A DNA stretch of 64,000 nucleotides from Piromyces finnis. Its lineage: Eukaryota > Neocallimastigomycota > Neocallimastigomycetes > Neocallimastigales > Neocallimastigaceae. Below are positions 28,290 through 38,533 of the stretch, one piece after another. Each line of letters opens with the position of its first letter. Within the stretch, counting starts at the first letter, position 1. Below the pieces are notes generated by a model, which had not been told where the DNA came from, did no database searches, and saw only the letters and a program-made list of their open reading frames with translations. The translations under genes and the position numbers were made by a program. The stretch covers positions 248,001 to 312,000 of the forward strand of contig MCFH01000058.1 in NCBI GenBank assembly GCA_002104945.1, written 5' to 3'.

Positions 28290-28595
28290 TATAATTTAAA
28301 TATAAAATAATATTTATTTTATATTAACATATATTGTAGTTCGAGCGTGGATTTCTAACGAACATAGTTTTGTTGAGTTAGATTGTTTTTCGTTATAAAG
28401 TTATGAACTTAAAGGTTAAAGGTGCTTATAATAATTTATAGAAAGGTTAAGGTCTTGTTACTTGAATTTTTAATATTCTTCAATATTGTTTTATATTTTT
28501 CAAAATTTGGAAATAATTAATTTTTTGATATTTTAAAAGTAATTTCACAATTCCAAGTGATCTTGAAATTGTAGATTCCACTAGTATCCGTGGCA
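28290..28595 (-). repeat. Old LTR related to chromovirus A
   Basis: On the minus strand it starts TGCCACGGATACTAG, compared with TGTCACGAATACTAG in A, and continues with the ATCACTTGGAATTGTGAAAT segment. It reaches the GAAATCCACGCTCGA block matching the A LTR. It is clearly diverged, so much older than element A. Confidence 0.65.
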
Positions 28596-28830
28596 TGATA
28601 ATATTCGTATCTAAAATTTAATAAATAAAAATAAAGAAAATATAATAACTGATTTTTATACTTGTTCATTTGCAAGACTTTGTTAGTTTTATAATATAAA
28701 ATTTACTTTATTTAATTATAAAATTATAATATTATTTAATAACTCTAGTATTACTAATTAATTAAAATATATTATTTATAATCTTATTTCAGGGATTATT
28801 AATAACTTTTTTAATAATAAGTTTTATTAT
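28596..28830 (-). repeat. Fragment of a G-type LTR
   Basis: The minus strand matches 25640-25811 of the G LTR, including TGCAAATGAACAAGTATAAA. Confidence 0.55.
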
Positions 28831-28947
28831 AATATAAAATTATATTTGAATTTAAAAATATATCCAATTTTTCGCTCTATACAATTATAAGCAATTTTTT
28901 TTTCATTTATATTATATAACATTTTAGATATTTAAAATAAGAAATAT

Positions 28948-29019
28948 AGGGGCGTTCCGGATTTGAACCGAAGACCTATTGATCTGCAGTCAATTGCTCT
29001 ACCGCTGAGCTAACACCCC
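28948..29019 (-). tRNA. tRNA-Cys (anticodon GCA), copy 3
   Basis: 72 nt and identical to copies 1 and 2. Solo LTR F starts 13 bp upstream. Its 3' flank (TATCTAAAATGTTAT on the minus strand) is shared with copies 2 and 4. Confidence 0.97.
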
Positions 29020-29084
29020 TTTCATCTGACTTTGTCACAATAACATATATAAAAATTTAAAAAATTTGGACACATGGAAAAAAT

Positions 29085-29727
29085 TGTCAAAATCACAATT
29101 CATGAAATTTGACATTTCATGAAATTTCATAATTTTGAATTAATAGTTAAATTAATTAAAATATTAATTTAATAATATTTTACTAATAATAGTTTATTTA
29201 ATATAAATATTAATTGGAAAGCTATTTATTATCCGGAGATAAATAGAGTGTAACAATTAATTAATATTAAACAAACCAATTAGTAAAATAAGATTCATTT
29301 AAATAATTATTAATATTATTTTTAACAACTTATTAATATCGATATTTAAAGAAAATTATATTATTATTACTATTATATCTTATTAATATTTATATTTATA
29401 TTATTATACATGTATAACTTAAATTATATTATTATTATACTTTATTAATATCAACATTATATTAAAAATGAAGTATAAATAAGTTGAACAAAGAACAACT
29501 TTAAGAAGTTCTTTGTGAGATTATTATACTCATTTTTATATAGTAAATTCAATATTTAAAATTAATAATTATCATTTACTTATATTATAAAAATTAAATA
29601 AAATATTTCTTAAAAAACTATATTTATTACTCTTTTATTTATAAAAATTTATTATTTACTATATAATTAAGCCTATCCTAACCTAGTAGACTTAATTATA
29701 ATTCTAAATCCACTCTAACTCTTGACA
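29085..29727 (+). repeat. 5' LTR of chromovirus C
   Basis: 643 bp, TGTCAAAATCAC...CTCTTGACA. TATAAATA lies at 29474-29481 and the likely transcript start GTGAGATTAT at 29515-29524. A solo copy of the same length is at 60403-61045. Confidence 0.95.
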
Positions 29728-29737
29728 ATAATCTCAC
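29728..29737 (+). other. Self-complementary primer-binding site of chromovirus C
   Basis: ATAATCTCAC directly follows the LTR and is the exact reverse complement of LTR positions 29515-29524. It differs from the site in A, and the LTR partner differs in step. Confidence 0.75.
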
Positions 29738-29761
29738 CATAACTTTGGTTACTACCTTAGG

Positions 29762-30862
29762 ATGGCAGAACAAAACTTTGCTAGCTCTTGGCAAACTATG
29801 GATGAAGTTAATCAACTCCGCGAAGATGCTAAAACTACTGCTGTAGACATTATGAACAGCGTTCAAGAAAACTTTGCTACTATTAGTCAAGTTAAAGACT
29901 TTGAAAAACATATTGAATCTCAGTTTCAAGAAATTAAAAGAAATACTGCTAATTTCGCACAAGTTTTGGAATCGGTCTCTAACAATATCAACACCATTCA
30001 AGAGTATTTAAATAAGAATGGAAAACCAAGTGGTGGTCAGCCAGACCTAACCCCTTCAGTTGCCCCATCTACATCTACAAAATATGATTTGGATTTTGAT
30101 GTAATAATGAGATCAAAATATTCCACTCCAATAAATCAAGTTCCAGACCCAGGTCTTTTTTCTGGTGATCCTCATGAAACTGAACTATTCTGTCAAATTT
30201 GTGAAGATACTTTTAGCACCTATCCTAATAAACATATGATGGAAGAAGCCAAAATTAATTTTGTTAAAACAAGATTAAGAGGAATTGCTAGAACTTGGTA
30301 TTTAACAAGATACAGTGGAAATACCCATCCCTCTACTATGTTCGAATTATTAGGAGAATTAAAAAACGCTTTTCCAAATGTTTCAAGCCGTAAATTAGCT
30401 AAGATCAAGCTAAGTAAATTGAAACAAACATATGGAAAAATTAATGAATATATGGAAGAATTTAGATCATATATTCAATATTTTAACTGGGATCAAGAGG
30501 TTGTTACTCTTATGTTTTATACTGGTCTTCATCCTAAGTATCAAGAAGATATTGAAAGATTAGATGACTTTCCTACTACTCTCGAAGCTATTTTCACAAG
30601 ATGTATTTTATTTGAACAAAACAATGTTTCAAATAAAAAGTTAAACCAAATTAATAATAAAAGCCATGGAAGAAAAAATTCATTTTATAATAACAATAAC
30701 AATAATTATAATAATAATAGAAACAATTATCAAAAATATCACAATAATAATAATAACAATAATAATTTAAAATCTAATTATTCAACTAATAATAATGGTG
30801 GTAATAATAATAATAATTATTCCACTACAAAAACCCAAAAAATTTCTTCAAAAAATTTTTAA
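29762..30862 (+). CDS. gag: Gag of chromovirus C
   Basis: 366 residues. A helical N-terminus is followed by a capsid-type core (LFSGDPHETELFCQIC, RTWYLTRY) and an Asn-rich basic tail without a zinc knuckle. It is homologous to Gag of A over the core (NQVPDPGLF versus KQVPDPGFF). It ends in A AAU UUU followed at once by the stop. The leader shares ACTACCTTAGG with A just before the ATG. Confidence 0.93.
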   Translation: MAEQNFASSWQTMDEVNQLREDAKTTAVDIMNSVQENFATISQVKDFEKHIESQFQEIKRNTANFAQVLESVSNNINTIQEYLNKNGKPSGGQPDLTPSVAPSTSTKYDLDFDVIMRSKYSTPINQVPDPGLFSGDPHETELFCQICEDTFSTYPNKHMMEEAKINFVKTRLRGIARTWYLTRYSGNTHPSTMFELLGELKNAFPNVSSRKLAKIKLSKLKQTYGKINEYMEEFRSYIQYFNWDQEVVTLMFYTGLHPKYQEDIERLDDFPTTLEAIFTRCILFEQNNVSNKKLNQINNKSHGRKNSFYNNNNNNYNNNRNNYQKYHNNNNNNNNLKSNYSTNNNGGNNNNNYSTTKTQKISSKNF

Positions 30863-30897
30863 ACAATGAACACCATAAGACGTCAATGGATGTTCAT
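30853..30897 (+). promoter_or_regulatory. -1 ribosomal frameshift signal (C)
   Basis: Slippery A AAU UUU (30853-30859) is followed by a 6-nt spacer TAAACA that includes the gag stop. A stem ATGAACACCAT (30866-30876)/ATGG-A-TGTTCAT (30886-30897) with one bulged A comes next. The -1 frame continues open into pol. Confidence 0.8.
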
Positions 30898-32964
30898 AAT
30901 ACACCAAAAATTATTTATTATAATTTCCCATCTCTAGAGAACAAAGAAAATCCCAATTTAAATTCATTTCTAACCTTTAATTCATATATTCCTAAAGAAT
31001 TTCTAAATAACAACTCTAATTTTATTACCAATTCTCCAATAACCTGTAATTCAATACTTGATTCAGGTTCCTCATGTAACTTTATTTCTACCATATTTGT
31101 AGAAAAATATAATTTAATTAAAAGAAAATTAAAAAACAAATTGATTATAAAAGGTATTAGTGGGTTTACTACTGATATCAATAATTATGTTTATTTAAAA
31201 TTTCAATTAAAAATTTTTATCAAAAATAAATTTTATTTTATATCTTTTAAAGAAAAATTCTTAGTTTCAGAACATATTCCTATGGATTTATTATTTGGAA
31301 ATAAATTCATGAAGAAATTTAAGATTCATTTTAATTATAAAAATAATCATTTATATTGTAATAATTTTAAACACTTCAATAATAAGAATTTAAAAATTTT
31401 TTCAAAAAATTTAAAAATTTCTCATTCTAAAAAAGATTTTAATAATTCATTTTCCGATAATACTAATAATAATTCTACTAATTTCTCTCATAAATCTAAT
31501 CGTCAAGTTAAAGATAATAATTCTACGTCTTTTAATAAGAGTGATATCAATTATTTTATCCATTCATTTTTATCTGAAAATGTCGAAAATTTTGAAGATG
31601 ATGAAGAAAATGACCTAACCCTTATCATGGATGATATCCCTAATGAATATAAAGATCTTGCTGTTGTTTTCAGCAAATCAAAAGCTGATAAGTTACCTCC
31701 ACACCGTTTAACTGATTGTAAAATAGTCCTAGAAAATGACGCCACTTTACATTATGGACCTATCTATCCTTTATCAAGACAAGAGGAAGAAGCCTTACAA
31801 GAATATATTAATGAAAATCTTAAAAAAGGTTTTATTAGGCCCTCTGAATCTCCTGCAGGTTACCCTGTTGTTTTCCAGAAGAAAAAAGATGGCTCATTAA
31901 GGGTCTGTATTGATTACAAAAAGTTGAACGCTGTAACAGTAAGAAATTCGTACCCTTTACCTTTAATTTCAGATATCATTGAAAGGGTTAGGGGTTCAAA
32001 AATTTTCACTAAATTGGACTTGAGATCAGCTTATAATTTGATAAGAATAAAAGAAGGTGATGAATATAAGACTGCTTTTAGAACAAAGTTTGGTCATTAC
32101 GAATATTTAGTAATGCCATATGGATTAAAAAATGCTCCAGCAATATTTCAATCATTCATAAATTCAATATTACGCGAATATTTGGATAAATTTGTTATTT
32201 TATACATGGATGATATTTTAATTTTCTCAGAAAATCTCAACGATCATATCAACCATGTAAGATCTGTTTTAGATAAATTAATACAAAACAACTTATATGC
32301 AAAATTTGAAAAATGTGAATTTCATAAAAATGAAGTTGAATTCTTAGGTTTCACTATTTCAGGTAATGGTATCTCTACTGATCCAAAGAAGATCGAAGCT
32401 ATTAAAGAATGGCCTAGACCAAAATGTGTTAAAGATGTTCAACGCTTTCTTGGTCTTTGTAATTATTATAGAAGGTTTGTTAATAATTTTGCCAAAATCG
32501 CCAAACCTTTACATAATTTAACTAGGAAAAATGTTAAGTTTCATTGGAATAAGATATGTGATGATGCTTTCGTAAATTTACAAAATAAATTAATTACCTC
32601 TCCCGTTTTAGTTTTTCCTGACACTAATAGGCCGTTTATAGTAGAATGTGATGCCAGCAATTTCGCAATAGGTTCCGTTTTATCTCAATATGATGATGAT
32701 AAAAAACTACATCCTGTTGCTTATTTTTCCAGAAGTTTAAATGATACAGAAAGGAACTATTCTATTACAGATAAAGAACTTCTTTCTATTAAATCTGCTT
32801 TTTCGGCTTGGCGACATCTACTTTTAGGTGCTAAATTTAAAGTAAAGGTTTATACAGACCACCGCAATTTACTTTATACTTTAGGTGGAAAAATTCAAAA
32901 TCAACGTCAACATCGTTGGCATCTCTTCTTTCAAGAATATGATTTTGAATTAATTTATCGCTAA
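30859..32964 (+). CDS. pol: Pol of chromovirus C, first part (protease, RT, RNase H)
   Basis: Read by -1 frameshifting. It has an aspartic protease (LDSGSSCNFIS), a reverse transcriptase with YMDD and an intact YGL motif, and RNase H (ECDASNFAIG, TDKELL, TDHRNL). It stops at a TAA at 32962-32964 where the A copy has a Gln codon, so a single C-to-T change explains the break. The same frame continues beyond. An ATG at 30886 in the 3' arm of the frameshift stem could also serve as an internal start. Confidence 0.93.
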   Translation, partial: LNNEHHKTSMDVHNTPKIIYYNFPSLENKENPNLNSFLTFNSYIPKEFLNNNSNFITNSPITCNSILDSGSSCNFISTIFVEKYNLIKRKLKNKLIIKGISGFTTDINNYVYLKFQLKIFIKNKFYFISFKEKFLVSEHIPMDLLFGNKFMKKFKIHFNYKNNHLYCNNFKHFNNKNLKIFSKNLKISHSKKDFNNSFSDNTNNNSTNFSHKSNRQVKDNNSTSFNKSDINYFIHSFLSENVENFEDDEENDLTLIMDDIPNEYKDLAVVFSKSKADKLPPHRLTDCKIVLENDATLHYGPIYPLSRQEEEALQEYINENLKKGFIRPSESPAGYPVVFQKKKDGSLRVCIDYKKLNAVTVRNSYPLPLISDIIERVRGSKIFTKLDLRSAYNLIRIKEGDEYKTAFRTKFGHYEYLVMPYGLKNAPAIFQSFINSILREYLDKFVILYMDDILIFSENLNDHINHVRSVLDKLIQNNLYAKFEKCEFHKNEVEFLGFTISGNGISTDPKKIEAIKEWPRPKCVKDVQRFLGLCNYYRRFVNNFAKIAKPLHNLTRKNVKFHWNKICDDAFVNLQNKLITSPVLVFPDTNRPFIVECDASNFAIGSVLSQYDDDKKLHPVAYFSRSLNDTERNYSITDKELLSIKSAFSAWRHLLLGAKFKVKVYTDHRNLLYTLGGKIQNQRQHRWHLFFQEYDFELIYR

Positions 32965-34566
32965 GGAAGAAAAAATGGTAAGCCAGATAGTCTCTCTAGA
33001 AGACCTGATTATAATTCTGGTAATGAACAAATAAAACCTGAGCATATTTTAGATATAAAAAATGTTAAAAACATTCCATGTTTTGTGGGAATTCTTAGTG
33101 ACTTTATTGATAAAGTTATCGAATATACTAAAACAGATAATACTGCAAACGATATTAGATTATATTTTGCACCAAATAATGCTAATCAAGGTTATTTTTA
33201 TAGACCTTTTAGAAAAATGAATAAATTCAAGATTCAAAATAATATGATTCTTTATAATAATTTAATATATATTCCTGAAGCTTTAAGATTAGAAGTACTT
33301 ATGCGATACCATGAAAATCCTGCTGCTGGTCATTTGGGTATTAAAAGAACTGAAGAATTAATTACTAGAAACTATTGGTGGCCAAAAATTCATAAAGATG
33401 TAACTGAATTTGTTAATTCTTGTGAAACTTGTACTAGAAACAAATTCAATAAACACAAAAAATATGGTCCTTTACAACCTTTAGAAACTCCTGATAGACC
33501 ATGGCGTTCTGTTGAAATTGACTTTTTATGTGGTTTACCTGATTCTAAAGGATATACTGTTCTAATGGTTACTGTAGATAGATTTTCAAAAATGATTCAT
33601 TTAGTTCCTTTTAAGAAAATACCTGATGCTAAACAAACAGCTACAGCTTTTATTAAAAATATATTCAAACTTCATGGATTACCTTCTGATATTTATACTG
33701 ATCGCGGTTCTCAATTTACTAGTGATCTTTGGAATAGTTTAATGGAAGAACTTAAAGTTAAAACTAAAATTGCTACCACTGATCATCATGAAACGGTCGG
33801 GCAAGTTGAAAGATGTAACTCTTTTATTGAACAATATCTACGCTGTTATTCAAAGTCCTATTATCATGATGATTGGGTTGAATGGATTCACTTAGCCGAA
33901 TTTGTTTATAACAATTCTATTAATGAGTCTACCAAACAAAGTCCTTTCTTTATTAACTATGGATTCCACCCTCCTGTTGATGATGTTTTCCTTTATGACA
34001 AATCCTATACTAATAATAATTTTATTAGAAATGTTTGTGATAATTTTAATTATGTTAAAGAAGTTTTATTTAGAGCCAAGGATTTATATAAAAAACATGC
34101 CGATAAGAAAAGGATGTCACCTCCTATATTTAAAGTTGGCGATAAAGTTTGGATTCAAGCTCCTCCATCCTTTTCTACGGAAGAAACTCCAAAACTTTCT
34201 CCTTGTAAATATGGACCCTATAAAGTTTTATATGTTTTGGAAAATAACAATTATAAAATAGATATACACAACTCTCCTTTCCCAAAACATCATCCAATCT
34301 TCCATATTTCGGAACTTGAACCTTTTATTCCTACCCCTTCAAGATTTTTATCAAGATCAAAGGATCCCGAATCAATTAAAGACATCATTGAGATTGCGGG
34401 TTTTCGAACTAATTATAAACTTAAACGGTATGAATACAAAATTAGATACAAATACCGTTCTCAATATAATTGGGTTCCTTCTAGTGAAGTTGAAGATAAC
34501 CCAAGAAACCAAAATATCTTCTTATTATATTTAAAGAACAATAGGAAGCCTATTGATATCGCTTAT

Positions 34567-34572
<6 letters not shown>
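32965..34572 (+). CDS. pol: Pol of chromovirus C, second part (integrase, chromodomain-like tail)
   Basis: In frame with the first part behind the nonsense codon. It has an integrase zinc finger (RYHENPAAGHLGI...CETC), DDE residues (EIDFLCGLP, DIYTDRGSQF, GQVERCNSFIEQYL), HPIFHISELEPF and a chromodomain-like end (YEYKIRYKYR...WVPSSEVE). Unlike A, this half is open throughout. Confidence 0.93.
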
Positions 34573-34600
<28 letters not shown>

Positions 34601-35120
34601 AGAGAAAGAGAGAGAGAATGAAAAAAAAAAATGAGAAAACTATTATAATACAAAATTACTTCAATTTAACCCATCACAGATTTAAAAATTGAAATTTCAA
34701 AAATTTTTATATTCACTATTTTTTAATTATAAAATTTATTTTTCAGCTTATTATTATTAATATTTTTAATATCAAATTTTAAAAATTTCAAAAAACATAA
34801 AAAACCCTTTAAAATCAAAATTTAAAATTTCAAAAAATTCAAAATTTCAATTATGACAGTTGTACAACATAAAAAATTTCAAAAACACATTTTTTATACA
34901 ATACATATATGTATTTCATAACAAAATTTCATTTTTACCAATTTTTGACAACTTTTGAAATTTCGCGAAATGGCCATTTAAAATTCATTCCTCCATCCTC
35001 ATGTGACCATTTCGAAATTTCAAAAATTTTGAAAATATTAAAATTTCAATATTTTAAATTCAATATAATATATTCCACTATCAAAAAATTGTCTAGTATC
35101 CAATTTTAGTGGAAGGGCGT
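34573..35120 (+). other. 3' untranslated region of chromovirus C
   Basis: It starts with ~65 nt that are nearly all purine (A26 then GGAGAGAAAGAGAGAG). Later it has many TTTCAAAAATTT-type repeats. The likely plus-strand primer GTGGAAGGGCG lies just before the 3' LTR. Confidence 0.6.
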
Positions 35121-35763
35121 TGTCAAAATCACAATTCATGAAATTTGACATTTCATGAAATTTCATAATTTTGAATTAATAGTTAAATTAATTAAAATAT
35201 TAATTTAATAATATTTTACTAATAATAGTTTATTTAATATAAATATTAATTGGAAAGCTATTTATTATCCGGAGATAAATAGAGTGTAACAATTAATTAA
35301 TATTAAACAAACCAATTAGTAAAATAAGATTCATTTAAATAATTATTAATATTATTTTTAACAACTTATTAATATCGATATTTAAAGAAAATTATATTAT
35401 TATTACTATTATATCTTATTAATATTTATATTTATATTATTATACATGTATAACTTAAATTATATTATTATTATACTTTATTAATATCAACATTATATTA
35501 AAAATGAAGTATAAATAAATTGAACAAAGAACAACTTTAAGAAGTTCTTTGTGAGATTATTATACTCATTTTTATATAGTAAATTCAATATTTAAAATTA
35601 ATAATTATCATTTACTTATATTATAAAAATTAAATAAAATATTTCTTAAAAAACTATATTTATTACTCTTTTATTTATAAAAATTTATTATTTACTATAT
35701 AATTAAGCCTATCCTAACCTAGTAGACTTAATTATAATTCTAAATCCACTCTAACTCTTGACA
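35121..35763 (+). repeat. 3' LTR of chromovirus C
   Basis: 643 bp. It differs from the 5' LTR by about one base (AATAAATTG versus AATAAGTTG) in the parts compared. Confidence 0.95.
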
Positions 35764-36347
35764 AAAATTAAAAATTTTTTTTAAAATTTGAAAATTTGAA
35801 AATTTGAAAAAATTTATTTTTTAAATTTTTATTAAAAAATTTCAAAGTATAAAATTTCTAATATTTGAAATTATTAAATTTTTTAAAATTATTAAAATTT
35901 TATTATTAAAAATTTTATTTTAAATTTATTTATTAACTATTTACAATAATTATATTAATTATTAATTTATAAAAATTAAATATTTTATAATTAGATAATA
36001 ATTAATTAAAATTAAAAAATGTAATAATTAAAATTGTTCATGTATAAAAAGAACAAAAATTGACAAAAATTACAAAGCTTTAGCGTTAGTAATTTTTTAA
36101 CCTAAAGTTAATAAAATTTATAAACTCCTATAAAACCTAAAACTTTAAAAATTTTAATATTTTTAATAACTTAATATATGCTGATATTAAGTTATTGCTA
36201 AAATAAAAATATTATTTAAATTTCTTTATATAAATATTATTAGCTTTACGCCTTCAATAGGAAAGCGTATTATATTTATTAATTAATATAACTAGTGTGC
36301 TTACCACACTTTTCTTTAATAAAAAATCGCTTTTTGACAGACTTTGT

Positions 36348-36968
36348 TGATAACGGATTGGTAGTTATATTATAACTTTTTAACTACTTCTTCTGTTATC
36401 TTATATTGTTTTATCTCGACAGCTGTTGAACGAGCTTTAACAATATCTACTAGTTTTATTAATTTATTTTAAGTTATTTTATAATTTTAATAGTTTTATT
36501 ATTTTAATAATATTTATATAGAATAATAACACCAGATTTATTCTATAAAATATTATTTATTATTAACACAATAATTACAAATTAGACAAGTTTAATTTCG
36601 TTTTTATATTTTCTTTTATTTATTGTTCTTACGCTCTTTTTAACAATAATTTTTATTATATAAAAACTTATTTTTGTCTTTTAAATATTATTATGTATTC
36701 ACTAATTAATTATATTAACTATTATTAAAATTTAACTTATTATTAATAATCTAAGTCTTCTCATTTTCTACTAAAAATTATTATTATTCTTTATATTAAA
36801 AATTATTTTTATAATTTAACCCAATCAAATATATAAATTTATAAAATATTTGATTTTATGTAAATTATATTTTTATAATAAACTATATAAAATTATTTAA
36901 TAATTATTTTATAATAAAATTTTCTACTAATATCAAATTTATAATATATTTATAATTATTATTTATCA
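36348..36968 (-). repeat. Solo LTR I
   Basis: 621 bp with TGATAACGGATTGG at one end and TTATTTATCA at the other. A reverse copy of most of it lies at 63362-63739. Near its end (minus strand) ATATTGTT pairs AACAATAT and CTCG pairs CGAG; the loop sequence differs between the two copies. Confidence 0.65.
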
Positions 36969-36969
36969 T

Positions 36970-37468
36970 TGTAAGAAATATTTGTGGCCATAAGTTTGCC
37001 CACAAATATTTCAATTGAAACCATATATTCTGGTCACCATTTATTGGCCAGATATATGTATAATCATATATTAATGGTTATTAATTAAATAGGAAGTTTA
37101 TTTGCTTTACCCAATCAAGTGGTAAAGAAAATAAACTAATATAGTTAAATAGTATAGTTAAAACTAACGTTAAATACTTTAGCGTTAGTATTAAAGTAAA
37201 TTAGTAACTATAATAATAATTAATGTATATAATTATAATTAATAAATAAAAGATATAATTAATATAGAATTATTTAAGTAAACATTATTTCATAAAATCT
37301 TTATACGTTTGTTTGTAATTATTTTAGTGTTATAATATTTATTTTATTTCTTTTATTATTTTTTATAAAACTTTATTTAGTTATTAACTCGTATAGAGAG
37401 GTAATAACTAACTTAATTAGCTAAATATTAATAACTTATTAACTAATATTATAAAAACACCTTTTACA
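36970..37468 (+). repeat. Solo LTR L (TGT...ACA type)
   Basis: It starts TGTAAGAAATATTTGTGG and ends CCTTTTACA. The first 45 bp carry a perfect 13-bp inverted repeat (36975-36987, 37000-37012) and recur at 49393. The boundaries are inferred from TG...CA and the neighbours. Confidence 0.5.
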
Positions 37469-37476
37469 AACTTTTT

Positions 37477-38258
37477 TGATACAAGATGCATAGAAAAATA
37501 TAATATTTTAAATATTTCATGAATAATATCTAATCCTTTTATAAATTGTATATCAATTACTAGTGTTAATAATAATTAAACTATATTAGTATAAATTATT
37601 ATGACGCAAATTTTACACATATATTAGAATAGTTAATTACACAAGAAACGAAAAGATATAAAAATAGTGATAAAGAACAATACATAAAAGAAGAGAAAAA
37701 ACTTTTCATATATAAATAATATTTGATATTTTAGTTTTAAGTATAAGTTCTATTTTATTTTATTTTAGTTACAGTTTATTTTAGTTTAGTTTTAGGTCAC
37801 TAATTACGTATTTAGTATTTATTTATCATATTTAATTCAGTTTAAAATATTAATTATAAAAGAAAAGAATAATTATTGTTTATTTTTATTATTTCAAAAA
37901 GTTATATTTTATTATTAATAAGAATTTTATCAACATATTTTTATATTTACATTTTATATTTAAGTATTTATATTCATTAAACAATAACTTTCGATTCTAC
38001 TAGTATTGAATGTTATTAATGTTATAATTATAATCATAATAATAATAATAATTAAATAAAGAAACTTTAAACCAAAATCTATTTAATTATATTATTATAA
38101 AATTTATTATTTTTATTATTTGTTTTTATTATTTATTTTTATTATTATAAAATAGAAATAAATACAATATTATCTAATATATTATTCAACTCTCATTCCC
38201 TATTGCTAACGTTCACAATTATATTTTATTTATGGTGTTTTTGAAATATATTGCATCA
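37477..38258 (+). repeat. 5' LTR of element D
   Basis: 782 bp, TGATACAAGATG...TTGCATCA. It does not show the ACTTT/AATTAA terminal motif seen in families H, G, LTR2 and K. Confidence 0.95.
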
Positions 38259-38265
38259 TAAAATT

Positions 38266-38281
38266 TGGTGGAGAATCCGGG
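38266..38281 (+). other. Primer-binding site of element D
   Basis: TGGTGGAGAATCCGGG, a few bases after the LTR. It starts with TGG as expected for pairing with a tRNA CCA end, and shares 13 nt with element G. I could not name the tRNA. Confidence 0.6.
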
Positions 38282-38533
38282 CGTAGCAATATTGAATAAT
38301 ATGAAACAATAATAGTATTATTTCTATTCTAGTTATATTTTTTTATTTTTATTTTATTATTTTTAATTAAAATAAACTCTTTTATATAAATAAAACTTTC
38401 TACTATAAAACTATTAAATATACACAAATATTATTATATATATAATATAAAAAAAAAAAAAACATTATAATATTAATAAGTATAAGAAGTTATTATAAAA
38501 ATTTATTTTAAAATAAATAAATAAATAATTCAA

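Larger units (their letters stand above)
29085..35763 (+). mobile_element. Chromovirus C (Ty3/gypsy retrotransposon), complete with one nonsense codon
   Basis: 6,679 bp flanked by AAAAT (29080-29084, 35764-35768). The two 643-bp LTRs differ at about one position by eye. It has the same plan as A: self-priming type primer site, gag, -1 frameshift module and pol with a chromodomain-like tail. The only break seen is a stop between RNase H and integrase. Confidence 0.95.
29033..36339 (+). repeat. Solo LTR F, split by chromovirus C
   Basis: The halves 29033-29084 and 35769-36339 form a 623-bp LTR (TGTCACAATAAC...TTTTTGACA) flanked by the 5-bp duplication GACTT (29028-29032, 36340-36344). Element C lies inside with its own duplication AAAAT. 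Duplicated fragments of the same LTR are at 62913-63356. Confidence 0.87.
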
